Translations under genes and position numbers: made by a program
Assembly: GCA_044368415.1 (NCBI GenBank)
Contig: JBIPLJ010000002.1
Span: 62,001-126,000, forward strand
Source of the DNA: UBA4615 sp044368415
Lineage (GTDB): Bacteria > Pseudomonadota > Gammaproteobacteria > Burkholderiales > Burkholderiaceae_E
Reading direction: 5' to 3'
DNA length: 64,000 bases
In this document: positions 8,307 through 16,910 of the stretch, in pieces
Numbering within the stretch: the stretch's first letter is position 1
Layout of the letters: every line of letters begins with the position of its first letter
Notes under the pieces: model-generated
What the model was told of the DNA's origin: nothing
Databases searched by the model: none
The model's input: only the letters and a program-made list of their open reading frames with translations

Positions 8307-9008
8307 ATGAGCCGCGCCGCATGCTGCCGATGCCTGACCGCCCGCATCGCCGCGCTCGCCGCGATCGGCTTGCTTGCCGCCTGCGCGGAGCTGCGTACGC
8401 CGCAGGTCCAGCTCGTTCAGCCGCCCCCGCGTCCGGTGATCCCGCCGGCCACGACCGCGCCGCCCGCGAGCGTCGGCGCCATCTTCCAGGGCGAGGCCTA
8501 TCGGCCGCTCTTCGAGAATATTCGAGCGCGCACGGTCGGCGACCTATTGACGGTGCAGATCCAGGAGAACACCACCGCGCGCCAGAGCTCCAAGAGTTCA
8601 GTGAACCGCGAGGGGAAGATCGATGCGGCGATCGCCTCGCTACCCTTCATCACCTCGCCGGCGGTGCCGCGCGCCAAGATCGGCGCCAGCTCATCGAACG
8701 ACTCGAGCGCCAAGGGCGAGAGCGGCAGCGACAACGTGTTCACCGGCACGATCACGACCACCGTCGCCGAAGTCCTGCCCAACGGCAACCTGGTGGTGAT
8801 CGGCGAGAAGCAGGTGGGCGTCAACCAGACCGTCGACTCGCTGCGCTTCTCCGGGGTCGTCGATCCGCGCTTCATCCGCCCGGGCAACACCATTCCGTCC
8901 ACCCAGATCGCCGACGTGCGGGTCGAGTTCCGCGGCCGCGGCGACATCGACCGCGCGATGACGGTCGGCTGGCTCCAGCGGTTCTTCTTCAGCTACTCGC
9001 CGCTGTGA
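8307..9008 (+). CDS. flgH: Flagellar L-ring lipoprotein FlgH
   Basis: Outer-membrane lipoprotein that forms the L-ring bushing around the rod. From the ATG at 8307 it has 233 residues; a GTG at 8295 overlapping flgG would add four. The signal peptide ends in a lipobox (IGLLAAC), with acylation expected at that Cys. The core shows GAIFQGEAYRPLFENIRARTVGDLLTVQI and NLVVIGEKQVGVNQ, both typical of the family, and the end FFFSYSPL. Position between flgG and flgI is standard. Confidence 0.95.
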   Translation: MSRAACCRCLTARIAALAAIGLLAACAELRTPQVQLVQPPPRPVIPPATTAPPASVGAIFQGEAYRPLFENIRARTVGDLLTVQIQENTTARQSSKSSVNREGKIDAAIASLPFITSPAVPRAKIGASSSNDSSAKGESGSDNVFTGTITTTVAEVLPNGNLVVIGEKQVGVNQTVDSLRFSGVVDPRFIRPGNTIPSTQIADVRVEFRGRGDIDRAMTVGWLQRFFFSYSPL

Positions 9009-9024
9009 GCGGCGCTCCGACCCG

Positions 9025-10215
9025 ATGATCCTGCTCGCTCTCGTCGCCTTCGCCTCCCCGCCGGCCCTGAGGACCGTACTGGCCTCGCTGCGGGACGCCC
9101 GGCCGACCCGGCGCCAGCTGCTGTCCGCGATCGTGCTGCTCGCCCTGGCCGCCGGCCTGCGGCCCGTGCAGGCCGAGCGCATCAAGGACCTCGCCACCGT
9201 CCAGGGGGTGCGGACCAACCAGCTGATCGGCTACGGTCTGGTGGTCGGCCTCGACGGCAGCGGCGACCAGACCACCCAGGCGCCGTTCACCACCCAGAGC
9301 CTGAGCACGATGCTGCAGCAGCTCGGCGTGACGCTGCCCCCCGGCGTCAACCCGCAGCTCAAGAACACCGCCGCGGTGATGATCACCGCGCAGCTGCCCG
9401 CCTACGCGCAGCCGGGCCAGCCGATCGACGTGACCGTGTCCTCGATCGGCAACGCCAAGAGCCTGCGCGGGGGCACGCTGATCCTGACGCCCCTCAAGGG
9501 TGCCGACGGCCTCATCTACGCCATGGCCCAGGGCAACGTCGTGGTCGGTGGGGCTGGTGCCTCGGCCGCCGGTAGCAAGGTGCAGATCAACCACCTGAGC
9601 GCGGGCCGCGTGCCGTCTGGGGCGACCGTGGAGCGTACGGTGCCGAACGCCGTACTCGAGAACGACACCATCCAGCTCGAGCTCAAGACCACCGACTTCA
9701 CTGCCGCCACCCAGGTCGCCGACGCGATCAACCGCAAGGCGGGCGCGGCAGGCGCGGTCGCGCAGGCGATCGACGCGCGCGTGATCCGCGTGAAGCTGCC
9801 GGCCGCCGACAAACGGGTCGCATTCATGTCGGAGCTGGAAAACATCGACGTGTCCGCGGTGACGCCGCCAGCCCGCGTGATCGTCAACGCCCGGACCGGC
9901 TCGGTGGTGATGAACCAGTCGGTCACGTTGGCGCCGAGCGCGGTTGCCCACGGCAACCTCTCGGTGTCGATCTCGACCACGCCGTCGGTGAGTCAGCCCA
10001 ATGCATTGTCCCAAGGCTCTACAGTTGTGACCGAAAAGGCCGATATACAGATCAAGCAGGACGGCGCGGCCCTGATGATGCTTGAGTCAGGCGCCAAGCT
10101 GGCCGACGTCGTCAAGGCGCTCAACAGCCTCGGAGCCACCGCGCAGGATCTCATCGCGATCCTGCAGGCGCTCAAGGCCGCGGGCTCCCTGAAGGCGGAG
10201 TTGGAGATCATCTAG
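9025..10215 (+). CDS. flgI: Flagellar P-ring protein FlgI
   Basis: Periplasmic ring subunit surrounding the rod, assembled with help from FlgA. It has 396 residues. An extended N-terminus precedes the signal peptide (RRQLLSAIVLLALAAGLRPVQA), so the true start could also lie a little downstream of the ATG at 9025. The mature protein begins ERIKDLATVQGVRTNQLIGYGLVVGLDGSGDQ, the family signature, and ends NSLGATAQDLIAILQALKAAGSLKAELEII. flgJ follows after two bases. Confidence 0.96.
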   Translation: MILLALVAFASPPALRTVLASLRDARPTRRQLLSAIVLLALAAGLRPVQAERIKDLATVQGVRTNQLIGYGLVVGLDGSGDQTTQAPFTTQSLSTMLQQLGVTLPPGVNPQLKNTAAVMITAQLPAYAQPGQPIDVTVSSIGNAKSLRGGTLILTPLKGADGLIYAMAQGNVVVGGAGASAAGSKVQINHLSAGRVPSGATVERTVPNAVLENDTIQLELKTTDFTAATQVADAINRKAGAAGAVAQAIDARVIRVKLPAADKRVAFMSELENIDVSAVTPPARVIVNARTGSVVMNQSVTLAPSAVAHGNLSVSISTTPSVSQPNALSQGSTVVTEKADIQIKQDGAALMMLESGAKLADVVKALNSLGATAQDLIAILQALKAAGSLKAELEII

Positions 10216-10217
10216 AC

Positions 10218-11279
10218 ATGCAGGTGCCCGGTTCGCTCGCGACCGACGTTCGTTCGCTCGACGCCCTCAAGACGGGTGCGGCGAAGGATCCGTCGGGCGC
10301 GGTCAAGCAGGCCGCCTCGCAGTTCGAGGCCCTGTTCATGCAGATGGTACTGAAGAGCATGCGCGACGCCGTGCCCAAGAGCGGGATGCTCGAAGGCACG
10401 GGGGCGGACGTATACGCGAGCATGCTCGACACCCAGTTCGCGCAGGCGATGTCTGGCCGCCCGGGCGGGCTCTCTGAGATGATCGCCAGGCAACTCATGC
10501 GCGGCATGAACACCGAGGACCCGGTGGGCGGCGGGGCCGCGAGGTCGGACGCGAAGGCGTCGGTCGACGGCTTGGCGCGCGCGCTGCTGGCATCAGATAC
10601 GCCGCGCGGTGAGGACGACGAGCCCTCCCTGTTTCCGAGTGGTGCGCAGATGGCCGCGGCGGCCGCGGCGCGCGCCCGTACGGCGGCGGCGACGGCGGCG
10701 GCCGAGCCCTGGCGCATCGTGCCGCAGCCGCCGGCCGCGGCCGAGCGACCGGGCACCGGCGGCAGCAGCGGCGCGCCCGCACCCGCCCTGGACGGCCGGC
10801 GCGGCGCGGCGCAGTCGGCGTTCGTCGAGCGGATGTGGGATGCGGCCGTGGCCGCCGAGCGCTCGACCGGCGTGCCCGCGGGCTTCATCGTCGGTCAGGC
10901 CGCGCTCGAGACCGGCTGGGGCCGCGCCGAGATTCGTCATGCCGACGGGCGCAGCGCGCACAACCTGTTCGGTATCAAGGCCGGACCGGGCTGGCGCGGC
11001 GAGACCGTCGAGGCGACCACCACCGAGTTCGTGGACGGCCGCGCGGTCAAGACCGTCGAGCGGTTCCGCGCCTACGACAGCCACGAGGCGTCCTTCGCCG
11101 ACTGGGCGCGGCTGATGGCCTCCAACCCGCGCTACGCGGGCGTGTTGCAGGCGGGCGGCAGCATCGAATCATTCTCGCGCAACCTACAGAAGGCGGGCTA
11201 CGCGACCGACCCCGACTACGCGTCGAAGCTGACGCGCACCATCACTCAGGCGCTGACCCTGCGCCGCGAGTCAACCTGA
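10218..11279 (+). CDS. flgJ: Flagellar rod-cap / peptidoglycan hydrolase FlgJ
   Basis: Bifunctional protein of 353 residues. The N-terminal part (to about residue 100) is the rod-scaffold domain, with ASQFEALFMQMVLKSMRDAVPKSGML and the SMLDTQFAQAMSG block. An Ala-rich linker of about 80 residues follows, longer than usual. The C-terminal part is a glucosaminidase domain that opens the peptidoglycan for the rod: VGQAALETGWGRAEIR carries the expected catalytic Glu, followed by NLFGIKAGPGW and a YDSHEASFADWARLM block. The gene lies two bases after flgI. Confidence 0.95.
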   Translation: MQVPGSLATDVRSLDALKTGAAKDPSGAVKQAASQFEALFMQMVLKSMRDAVPKSGMLEGTGADVYASMLDTQFAQAMSGRPGGLSEMIARQLMRGMNTEDPVGGGAARSDAKASVDGLARALLASDTPRGEDDEPSLFPSGAQMAAAAAARARTAAATAAAEPWRIVPQPPAAAERPGTGGSSGAPAPALDGRRGAAQSAFVERMWDAAVAAERSTGVPAGFIVGQAALETGWGRAEIRHADGRSAHNLFGIKAGPGWRGETVEATTTEFVDGRAVKTVERFRAYDSHEASFADWARLMASNPRYAGVLQAGGSIESFSRNLQKAGYATDPDYASKLTRTITQALTLRREST

Positions 11280-11292
11280 AGCGGGGGGCGCC

Positions 11293-13170
11293 ATGGGCGA
11301 CCTGATGCGGATCGGCAGCAGCGCCATGAACGCTGCGTATGCACAGCTCCAGACCACCGGGCAGAACATCGCCAACGCCTCAACGCCGGGCTACGTCCGG
11401 CGTGAGGTGATGCTGGCGGAGTCCGGCAGCAACAACGGCTCCGGCTGGGTCGGGAGCGGGGTCAACGTCAGCGAGGTGCGTCGGGTCTACGACCAGTTCC
11501 TGGTGCGCGAATCGGTCGCGAACCGGTCGGCGGCCGCGCAGGACACGGCGCGCAGTGATGCGCTCACCCGCCTGGACAGCCTGTTCGCCGACTCCAAGAG
11601 CGGCCTCGGCGCGGCGTTCGACGACCTGGTCGGCGCCTTCACCGACGTGATCGCGAGGCCCTCGGATCCGGCCGCCCGCTCGACCGTGCTGACCCGTGCC
11701 GAGACCTTCGCGAGCCGCGCGGCGCGTCTGGATGCCGAGCTGCTCGAGCAGCGCGACGCGGCCCAAGGCCGGATGCAGAGCGAGGTGAAGGCCGCCAACG
11801 AGACGCTCGATGCGCTGGCTGCGATCAACCGCCGGATCAGCGAGGCCAACAGCGCGGGCGGCCAGCCCAACGCGCTGCTCGACCAGCGCGACAAACTGCT
11901 GGGCGACCTGAACAAGTCGCTGCGCGCGAACGCCACCTACGGCGCCGACGGCACGGTCACCGTGAGCTCGCAGACTGGCGAGCCGCTGGTCGTCGCGGGC
12001 AACGCCTCGAAGCTGGCGCTGACCAGCGATCCGCTGGATGTGAACAAGCGTTCGATCTCGGTGGCGCGCGGCAATGGCGTCACTTTCGCGATGAACGCCG
12101 GGCAGATCGGCGGCACGCTCGCGGGGCTGATGAAGTTCTCGAACGATGACATCGACGCGGCCCGCACTCAGGTCGGCCGGATCACCGCCTCAGTGGCCGG
12201 CGCGTTCAACGGGCAGCAGGCGGTCGGCCTGGACGCGACAGGCGTGGCGGGGCAGCCGATGTTCGCGCTCGGCGCGCCCACCGCGGTCGGCGCGGCCGCT
12301 AATGTCGGAAACGCGCAGTTCGGGGTCGCCATTGCCGACTCGAAGGCCCTCGAGGCGAGCGACTACGAGATCGGGTTCAACGGCACGCAGTACGCGGTCA
12401 CCCGGCTCTCGGACGGGGTCGTCACCACCTTCGCGTCGATGCCGCAGACCTTCGACGGCCTCACGCTGTCAGTCGGCTCCGGCGCGCCTGCGGCGAACGA
12501 CCGGTACCTCGTGCGCAGCGCCACCGCGTTCGCCTCGGGCGCGCGTTCGCTCCTCACCAGCCCGCAGCGCCTGGCGACCGCGATGCCAGTCGTGACCGAG
12601 ACCGGTGCCGCGAACGGCGGCGACCTGCGGGCCGCTTCGCTCGACATCGCCTCGATCGGCCCGACCACCGCCGCGACGGTCAACATCACCTTCACCGGGC
12701 CGAACACCTTCTCCGTGAGCGGCGTGGGCACCGGCAACCCGACCGGACTGTCCTACTCGCCGGGCATGCAGCTCTCGTTCAACGGCTGGACGCTCAAGCT
12801 CGACGGCAGCCCGATGGCGGGCGACACGATGCGTGTGTCCGGCACGCCGAACCCGGCCGCAGACAACCGCAACGCCCGCGTGATGCAGGGGCTTGGCGAC
12901 GCGGCACTGGCCAATGGCGCCTCGATCATCGGACGCTACTCGGAGTTGATCGGTGACATCGGTTCGCGGACCCAGTCGGCGCGCGCCCAGGGGGACATGA
13001 GCCAGCGCCTCTACGACGACGCAGAGCGCGCCCGCAACGAGATGTCTGGCGTCAACCTCGACGAGGAGGCGGCGCGTCTGATGCAATACCAGCAGGCCTA
13101 TCAGGCAGCGGCCAAGGTGATCGCGGCCGCCAACGAGATGTTCCGCTCGCTGCTCAACGCAGCGGGCTGA
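11293..13170 (+). CDS. flgK: Flagellar hook-associated protein 1 FlgK
   Basis: Hook-filament junction protein, 625 residues. The N-terminus has LQTTGQNIANASTPGYVRREVML, diagnostic for FlgK, and the C-terminus has SGVNLDEEAARLMQYQQAYQAAAKVIAAANEMF. The central region is Ala/Thr/Gly-rich and variable. The ATG at 11293 is chosen after a GGGGGG-type site; an in-frame ATG at 11305 (MRIGSSAMNAAY) is an equally good start by family length. It is exported with the help of FlgN, encoded at the other end of the cluster. Confidence 0.95.
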   Translation: MGDLMRIGSSAMNAAYAQLQTTGQNIANASTPGYVRREVMLAESGSNNGSGWVGSGVNVSEVRRVYDQFLVRESVANRSAAAQDTARSDALTRLDSLFADSKSGLGAAFDDLVGAFTDVIARPSDPAARSTVLTRAETFASRAARLDAELLEQRDAAQGRMQSEVKAANETLDALAAINRRISEANSAGGQPNALLDQRDKLLGDLNKSLRANATYGADGTVTVSSQTGEPLVVAGNASKLALTSDPLDVNKRSISVARGNGVTFAMNAGQIGGTLAGLMKFSNDDIDAARTQVGRITASVAGAFNGQQAVGLDATGVAGQPMFALGAPTAVGAAANVGNAQFGVAIADSKALEASDYEIGFNGTQYAVTRLSDGVVTTFASMPQTFDGLTLSVGSGAPAANDRYLVRSATAFASGARSLLTSPQRLATAMPVVTETGAANGGDLRAASLDIASIGPTTAATVNITFTGPNTFSVSGVGTGNPTGLSYSPGMQLSFNGWTLKLDGSPMAGDTMRVSGTPNPAADNRNARVMQGLGDAALANGASIIGRYSELIGDIGSRTQSARAQGDMSQRLYDDAERARNEMSGVNLDEEAARLMQYQQAYQAAAKVIAAANEMFRSLLNAAG

Positions 13171-13192
13171 TCGGCGCAGACGGGAGACGGAT

Positions 13193-14101
13193 ATGAGGAT
13201 CGGCACCGCATACGCGCAGCAGATCGCGATCGACGGGATCTCCGAGCGCCAGTCCAGGCTGCTCGAGGTCCAGGGGCAGTTGAGCTCGGGGCGGCGCGTG
13301 AACTCGCCGTCGGACGATCCGGCCGCCGCCGCCGAGGCCGAGCGGCTGCGCTCGCGCGAGGCGAGGCTCGGCTCCGAGCAGCGCGCCATCGAACAGGCCA
13401 GGCTGATGCTCGGTAGCGCGGACGGCGCGCTCGGCGACGCGACCGACCTGCTGCAGTCGGGGCGCGAGTCGCTGCTGGCGGCGGCCAACGCGACCAACGT
13501 TGCCGCTGACCGGGACAAGTACGCCGAGCAACTGCGCCAGGTCCGCGAGCAGCTGCTCGCCGTGGCCAACCGCAGCGACGGCACCGGCGGGTTCATCTTC
13601 GGCGGGCAGGGGGCGGTCGCCGCCCCGATCGACTCGACCGGGACGGTCTACACGCCGCCGGCCGGGACCCAGCAGGTGGGCCAGGAGATGGTCAATCCGG
13701 TCTCGCTCGACGGCCGCGAGAACTTCACCGCGATCCGCACCGCGACCGGCACCGAGAGCATCTTCGCGCAGCTCGATGCGGCCATCGCGACGCTGTCCGA
13801 CCCGAACGCCACCTCGACCGTCGCGACGGCGGCGGCCAACACGGCGCTGTCGGCGGTGGACCGCGCACTCGACCGGTTCAGCTACACCCGCACGATGGTT
13901 GGCGAGCGGCTCAAGGCGATCGACGCCCACGAGGAAGCCGTCGCCACCGGCAGCATCGACAACCAGGCCAGGCTGTCGAACCTCGTCGACGTGGACTTCG
14001 CGAAGGCGATCTCGGAGATGACCCAGCACCAGACGGCGCTGCAGGCCGCGCTGCAGAGCTACGCGCGGATCTCCAAGCTGAGCCTGTTCGATTACGTCTG
14101 A
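13193..14101 (+). CDS. flgL: Flagellar hook-associated protein 3 FlgL
   Basis: Junction protein between FlgK and flagellin, 302 residues, homologous to flagellin at both ends. The N-terminus carries the GISERQSRLLEVQGQLSSGRRVNSPSDDP-type flagellin-N motif and the C-terminus LSNLVDVDFAKAISEMTQHQTALQAALQSYARISKLSLFDYV. A GGAGA site precedes the ATG. It ends the flgB-flgL run; a 16-bp palindrome follows within 60 bases. Confidence 0.95.
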   Translation: MRIGTAYAQQIAIDGISERQSRLLEVQGQLSSGRRVNSPSDDPAAAAEAERLRSREARLGSEQRAIEQARLMLGSADGALGDATDLLQSGRESLLAAANATNVAADRDKYAEQLRQVREQLLAVANRSDGTGGFIFGGQGAVAAPIDSTGTVYTPPAGTQQVGQEMVNPVSLDGRENFTAIRTATGTESIFAQLDAAIATLSDPNATSTVATAAANTALSAVDRALDRFSYTRTMVGERLKAIDAHEEAVATGSIDNQARLSNLVDVDFAKAISEMTQHQTALQAALQSYARISKLSLFDYV

Positions 14102-14141
14102 GCGCGGCTGGCGTTGCCACCCGGGGAAATCCAGGTGGGGG

Positions 14142-14157
14142 GGCGCGCCGGCGCGCC
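14142..14157. repeat. 16-bp perfect GC palindrome after flgL
   Basis: GGCGCGCCGGCGCGCC reads the same on both strands. It lies 41 bases after the flgL stop and before the c-di-GMP gene. It may act as a GC hairpin limiting read-through, but there is no T-tract. Confidence 0.4.
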
Positions 14158-14205
14158 GGCGACCTGCGGTAGGATCGGGCCCTTGCCCTCCCGGTCCGGC
14201 CACTC

Positions 14206-16101
14206 TTGCCCCTCCTACGTCCGCCGATCCGGCGATTCCGCATCCTGCTCGTCGAGGACGATCCGGCATGGCAGCACCTGGTCGCGACCGGGCTGGCCGA
14301 GCACGGCATCGACGTGCATGGCGCGCCGGGCGTGGCGCGTGCGCTGGAGTGGATCGACGCGGTCCGGCCCGATGCGGTCGTGCTCGACGCGATCCTGCCG
14401 GACGGCAACGGGTTCGACCTGTGCAGGCGGATCCGGGCGCTCATCGGCGAGCTGCCGGTGCCGATCCTCGTCTTCAGCGGACGTGACGACGAGGCGTCGA
14501 TCGAACGGGCGTTCGCCGCCGGCGCGGCCGACTTCTTCGTCAAGTCGCTGCAGTGGAAGCTGCTGGCCGAACGACTCGCCCAGCTCGTGTCGGCCGCTCA
14601 GATGCGTACGGAGCTGGCGAGCAGCCAACGCCGGCTCGACCGGGCCAAGGGCCTCGCGCTGCTGGCCCACGAGACCGCCCGCCGAACGCGCGAGCTCTCG
14701 GGCAGCGATCCGCTGACCGGCCTGCTCAACCGCAAGGGCTTCCTATCGGCCGCGCAGGCACTGCTCGACGCGCCGCGCGAGGATCCGGCCCAGCCGGCCG
14801 CGCTGCTGCTGATCGACCTCGATCGCTTCAACCGGCTCAATGACACGCTCGGCGCCGCCGCCGGCGATGAAGCCCTCAAAGAAGTCGCGACACGGTTGCG
14901 CCAGGCGTTCCGCAACCTGCCGCGGATCGTGCTCGCCCGGCTGGCGAGCGACGAGTTCGCGCTGTTGTTTCCGGCGATGCGCACCGCCGCCGCCGCCGAG
15001 CGGGCCGCTCAGATCGCAATGACCGAGTTCGGCCGGCCGCTGACCTGCGGCGGGCTGGACTGCGTGGTGCGGGCCTCGGTGGGCCTGGCCACGACGGCGG
15101 TCCCGATGCGTGCCGACGCGCTGCTTGCGCAGGCCGGGCAGGCGCTGTCGGCGGCGAAGTCACTCGGCGGCAACTGCTCGCGCCGCTTCCAGGCCGAGCT
15201 GGGCCATGCCGACCGCGAGCGCTTCGACCTCGAGGCCGCGCTTCACCAGGCCCTCGACCGCCGTGAGCTGGTACTGCACTACCAGCCCATCATCGATCCG
15301 CGCAGCCGTCGGCTCTCCGGTGTCGAGGCGCTGATGCGCTGGCAGCGCGACGACCGACTGCTGTCGCCGCGCGAGTTCATCCCGATCGCCGAAGAGACCG
15401 GATTGATCTTCCGGATGGGGGAGTGGGCGGTGGCCGAGGCGCTGCAGCAGGTGCGGCGCTGGCAGGTCGTGGGCCTTCAGGTGGCGACGGTGTCGGTGAA
15501 CATTCATGCGCGCCACCTCGAGCAGCCCGAGCTCGCACGGGCGGTCTCGCAGGCGCTCGACACCACCGGGCTGGCCCCGTCGACGCTCGAGCTCGAGCTG
15601 ACCGAGACCGGCGTGATGCGCGACATCAAGCGCTCGCTCGACAGCCTGCAGGGTCTGAAGCAGCTCGGCGTGCGCTTGGCGCTCGACGACTTCGGGACCG
15701 GCTATTCGTCGCTCGCCTACCTCACCCAGCTGCCGATCGACACGCTGAAGATCGACCGGAGCTTCGTCGACAAGCTCGGCGAGGGCGGTCAGAGCCGAGC
15801 CGTCGTCCGCTCGATCACCGCGCTCGCGCAGGCGCTCGGCCTGTCGACCGTCGCTGAGGGTGTCGAGACCCGGGCCCAGCTCGACTCGCTGCGCGTGCTC
15901 GGATGCGACGAGGTCCAGGGCTACTTCTACGCCCGGCCGATGCCGGCGCAGGCGCTGCCGGGCTGGACTCGGCACTTCGACGGCGCGGTGCCCGGGGCCG
16001 TGTGCACTGGCCCTGGCGCGGCCCGGCGGGCGGTGCCCGGCGTGGGCGAGGCCGCGCCTCGCATCCTTCCCGATGATCCGGTGGGCGAGCTGCGGCTCTG
16101 A
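14206..16101 (+). CDS. Response regulator with REC, degenerate GGDEF and EAL domains
   Basis: Probable cyclic-di-GMP phosphodiesterase under two-component control, 631 residues. REC domain (about 10-125): RILLVEDDP acidic pocket, a phosphoacceptor Asp in VVLDAILPDGNG and a Lys in FFVKS. GGDEF domain (about 165-320): the signature reads ASDEF instead of GGDEF and no RxxD inhibitory site is seen, so cyclase activity is unlikely. EAL domain (about 345-590): EALMRW, the TET segment, LALDDFGTGYSS, LKIDRSF and VAEGVET are all intact, so it should hydrolyse c-di-GMP. The start is a TTG; no better start exists upstream. Position right after flgL suggests control of motility. The Pro/Gly/Ala-rich tail after residue 590 is unassigned. 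Confidence 0.9.
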   Translation: MPLLRPPIRRFRILLVEDDPAWQHLVATGLAEHGIDVHGAPGVARALEWIDAVRPDAVVLDAILPDGNGFDLCRRIRALIGELPVPILVFSGRDDEASIERAFAAGAADFFVKSLQWKLLAERLAQLVSAAQMRTELASSQRRLDRAKGLALLAHETARRTRELSGSDPLTGLLNRKGFLSAAQALLDAPREDPAQPAALLLIDLDRFNRLNDTLGAAAGDEALKEVATRLRQAFRNLPRIVLARLASDEFALLFPAMRTAAAAERAAQIAMTEFGRPLTCGGLDCVVRASVGLATTAVPMRADALLAQAGQALSAAKSLGGNCSRRFQAELGHADRERFDLEAALHQALDRRELVLHYQPIIDPRSRRLSGVEALMRWQRDDRLLSPREFIPIAEETGLIFRMGEWAVAEALQQVRRWQVVGLQVATVSVNIHARHLEQPELARAVSQALDTTGLAPSTLELELTETGVMRDIKRSLDSLQGLKQLGVRLALDDFGTGYSSLAYLTQLPIDTLKIDRSFVDKLGEGGQSRAVVRSITALAQALGLSTVAEGVETRAQLDSLRVLGCDEVQGYFYARPMPAQALPGWTRHFDGAVPGAVCTGPGAARRAVPGVGEAAPRILPDDPVGELRL

Positions 16102-16156
16102 GCCGGATCGGCTTCGCCCCCACCTTCACCGCCCGACTTCCGACGCCCCGACTCCG

Positions 16157-16816
16157 ATGAACCAGGACCAGCTCAAGCAAACCGTCGCACGCGCGGCGAT
16201 CGAACACGTCGTCGACGGCGCGGTGGTCGGCGTCGGCAGCGGCTCGACAGTCGGCTACTTCATCCGCGAGCTCGGTCTCGTGCGCCACCGCGTGCGCGGC
16301 GCGGTGTCCAGCTCGGAGCGCAGCAGCGTGCTACTGCGCGAACAGGGCATAGAGGTGCTCGACCTGGTTGCGGTGGGCAAGATGCCGGTCTACGTCGACG
16401 GCGCCGACGAGATCGACGGGCAGCTGCGGATGATCAAGGGCGGGGGCGGTGCGCTCACCCGCGAGAAGATCGTCGCGGCCGCCGCCGAGCGCTTCGTGTG
16501 CATCGTCGATGCGTCGAAGGTGGTGCCGGTGATGGGGCGCTTCCCGCTGCCGGTCGAGGTGATCCCGATGGCCCTCGGGCTGGTGACGCGCTGGTTTGCG
16601 CAGCTCGGCTGCGAGGCGCGCCTGCGCGAAGGCTTCACCACCGACAACGGCAATTCGATCCTCGACGTCCACGGCCTGCACATCAAGGATCCGGTCGGCC
16701 TCGAGACCGAGGTCAACCAGTGGCCGGGCGTGGTCACCGTCGGCCTGTTCGCACGGCGCGGCGCCGACGTGGCGCTGGTGGCGGATCCGTCCGGCCTGAG
16801 AACCCTGTCGCGCTGA
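16157..16816 (+). CDS. rpiA: Ribose-5-phosphate isomerase A
   Basis: Interconverts ribose-5-phosphate and ribulose-5-phosphate in the pentose phosphate pathway. The 219-residue product has the full set of family motifs: VGVGSGSTVGYF (phosphate loop), YVDGADEID (catalytic Asp), KGGGGALTREKIVA and GFTTDNGNSILDV. The ATG at 16157 gives the family length; a longer open frame upstream overlaps the c-di-GMP gene and is not coding. The ribosome-binding site is weak. Confidence 0.97.
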   Translation: MNQDQLKQTVARAAIEHVVDGAVVGVGSGSTVGYFIRELGLVRHRVRGAVSSSERSSVLLREQGIEVLDLVAVGKMPVYVDGADEIDGQLRMIKGGGGALTREKIVAAAAERFVCIVDASKVVPVMGRFPLPVEVIPMALGLVTRWFAQLGCEARLREGFTTDNGNSILDVHGLHIKDPVGLETEVNQWPGVVTVGLFARRGADVALVADPSGLRTLSR

Positions 16817-16910
16817 GTAACCGTCGTACCTGCAGAGCCGGGCGCAGGCATACTGCGGGCCGCGCGCCGGCCGACCAGGCCGCGCGGGCGAACCGACGCC
16901 AGGAGCCAGG

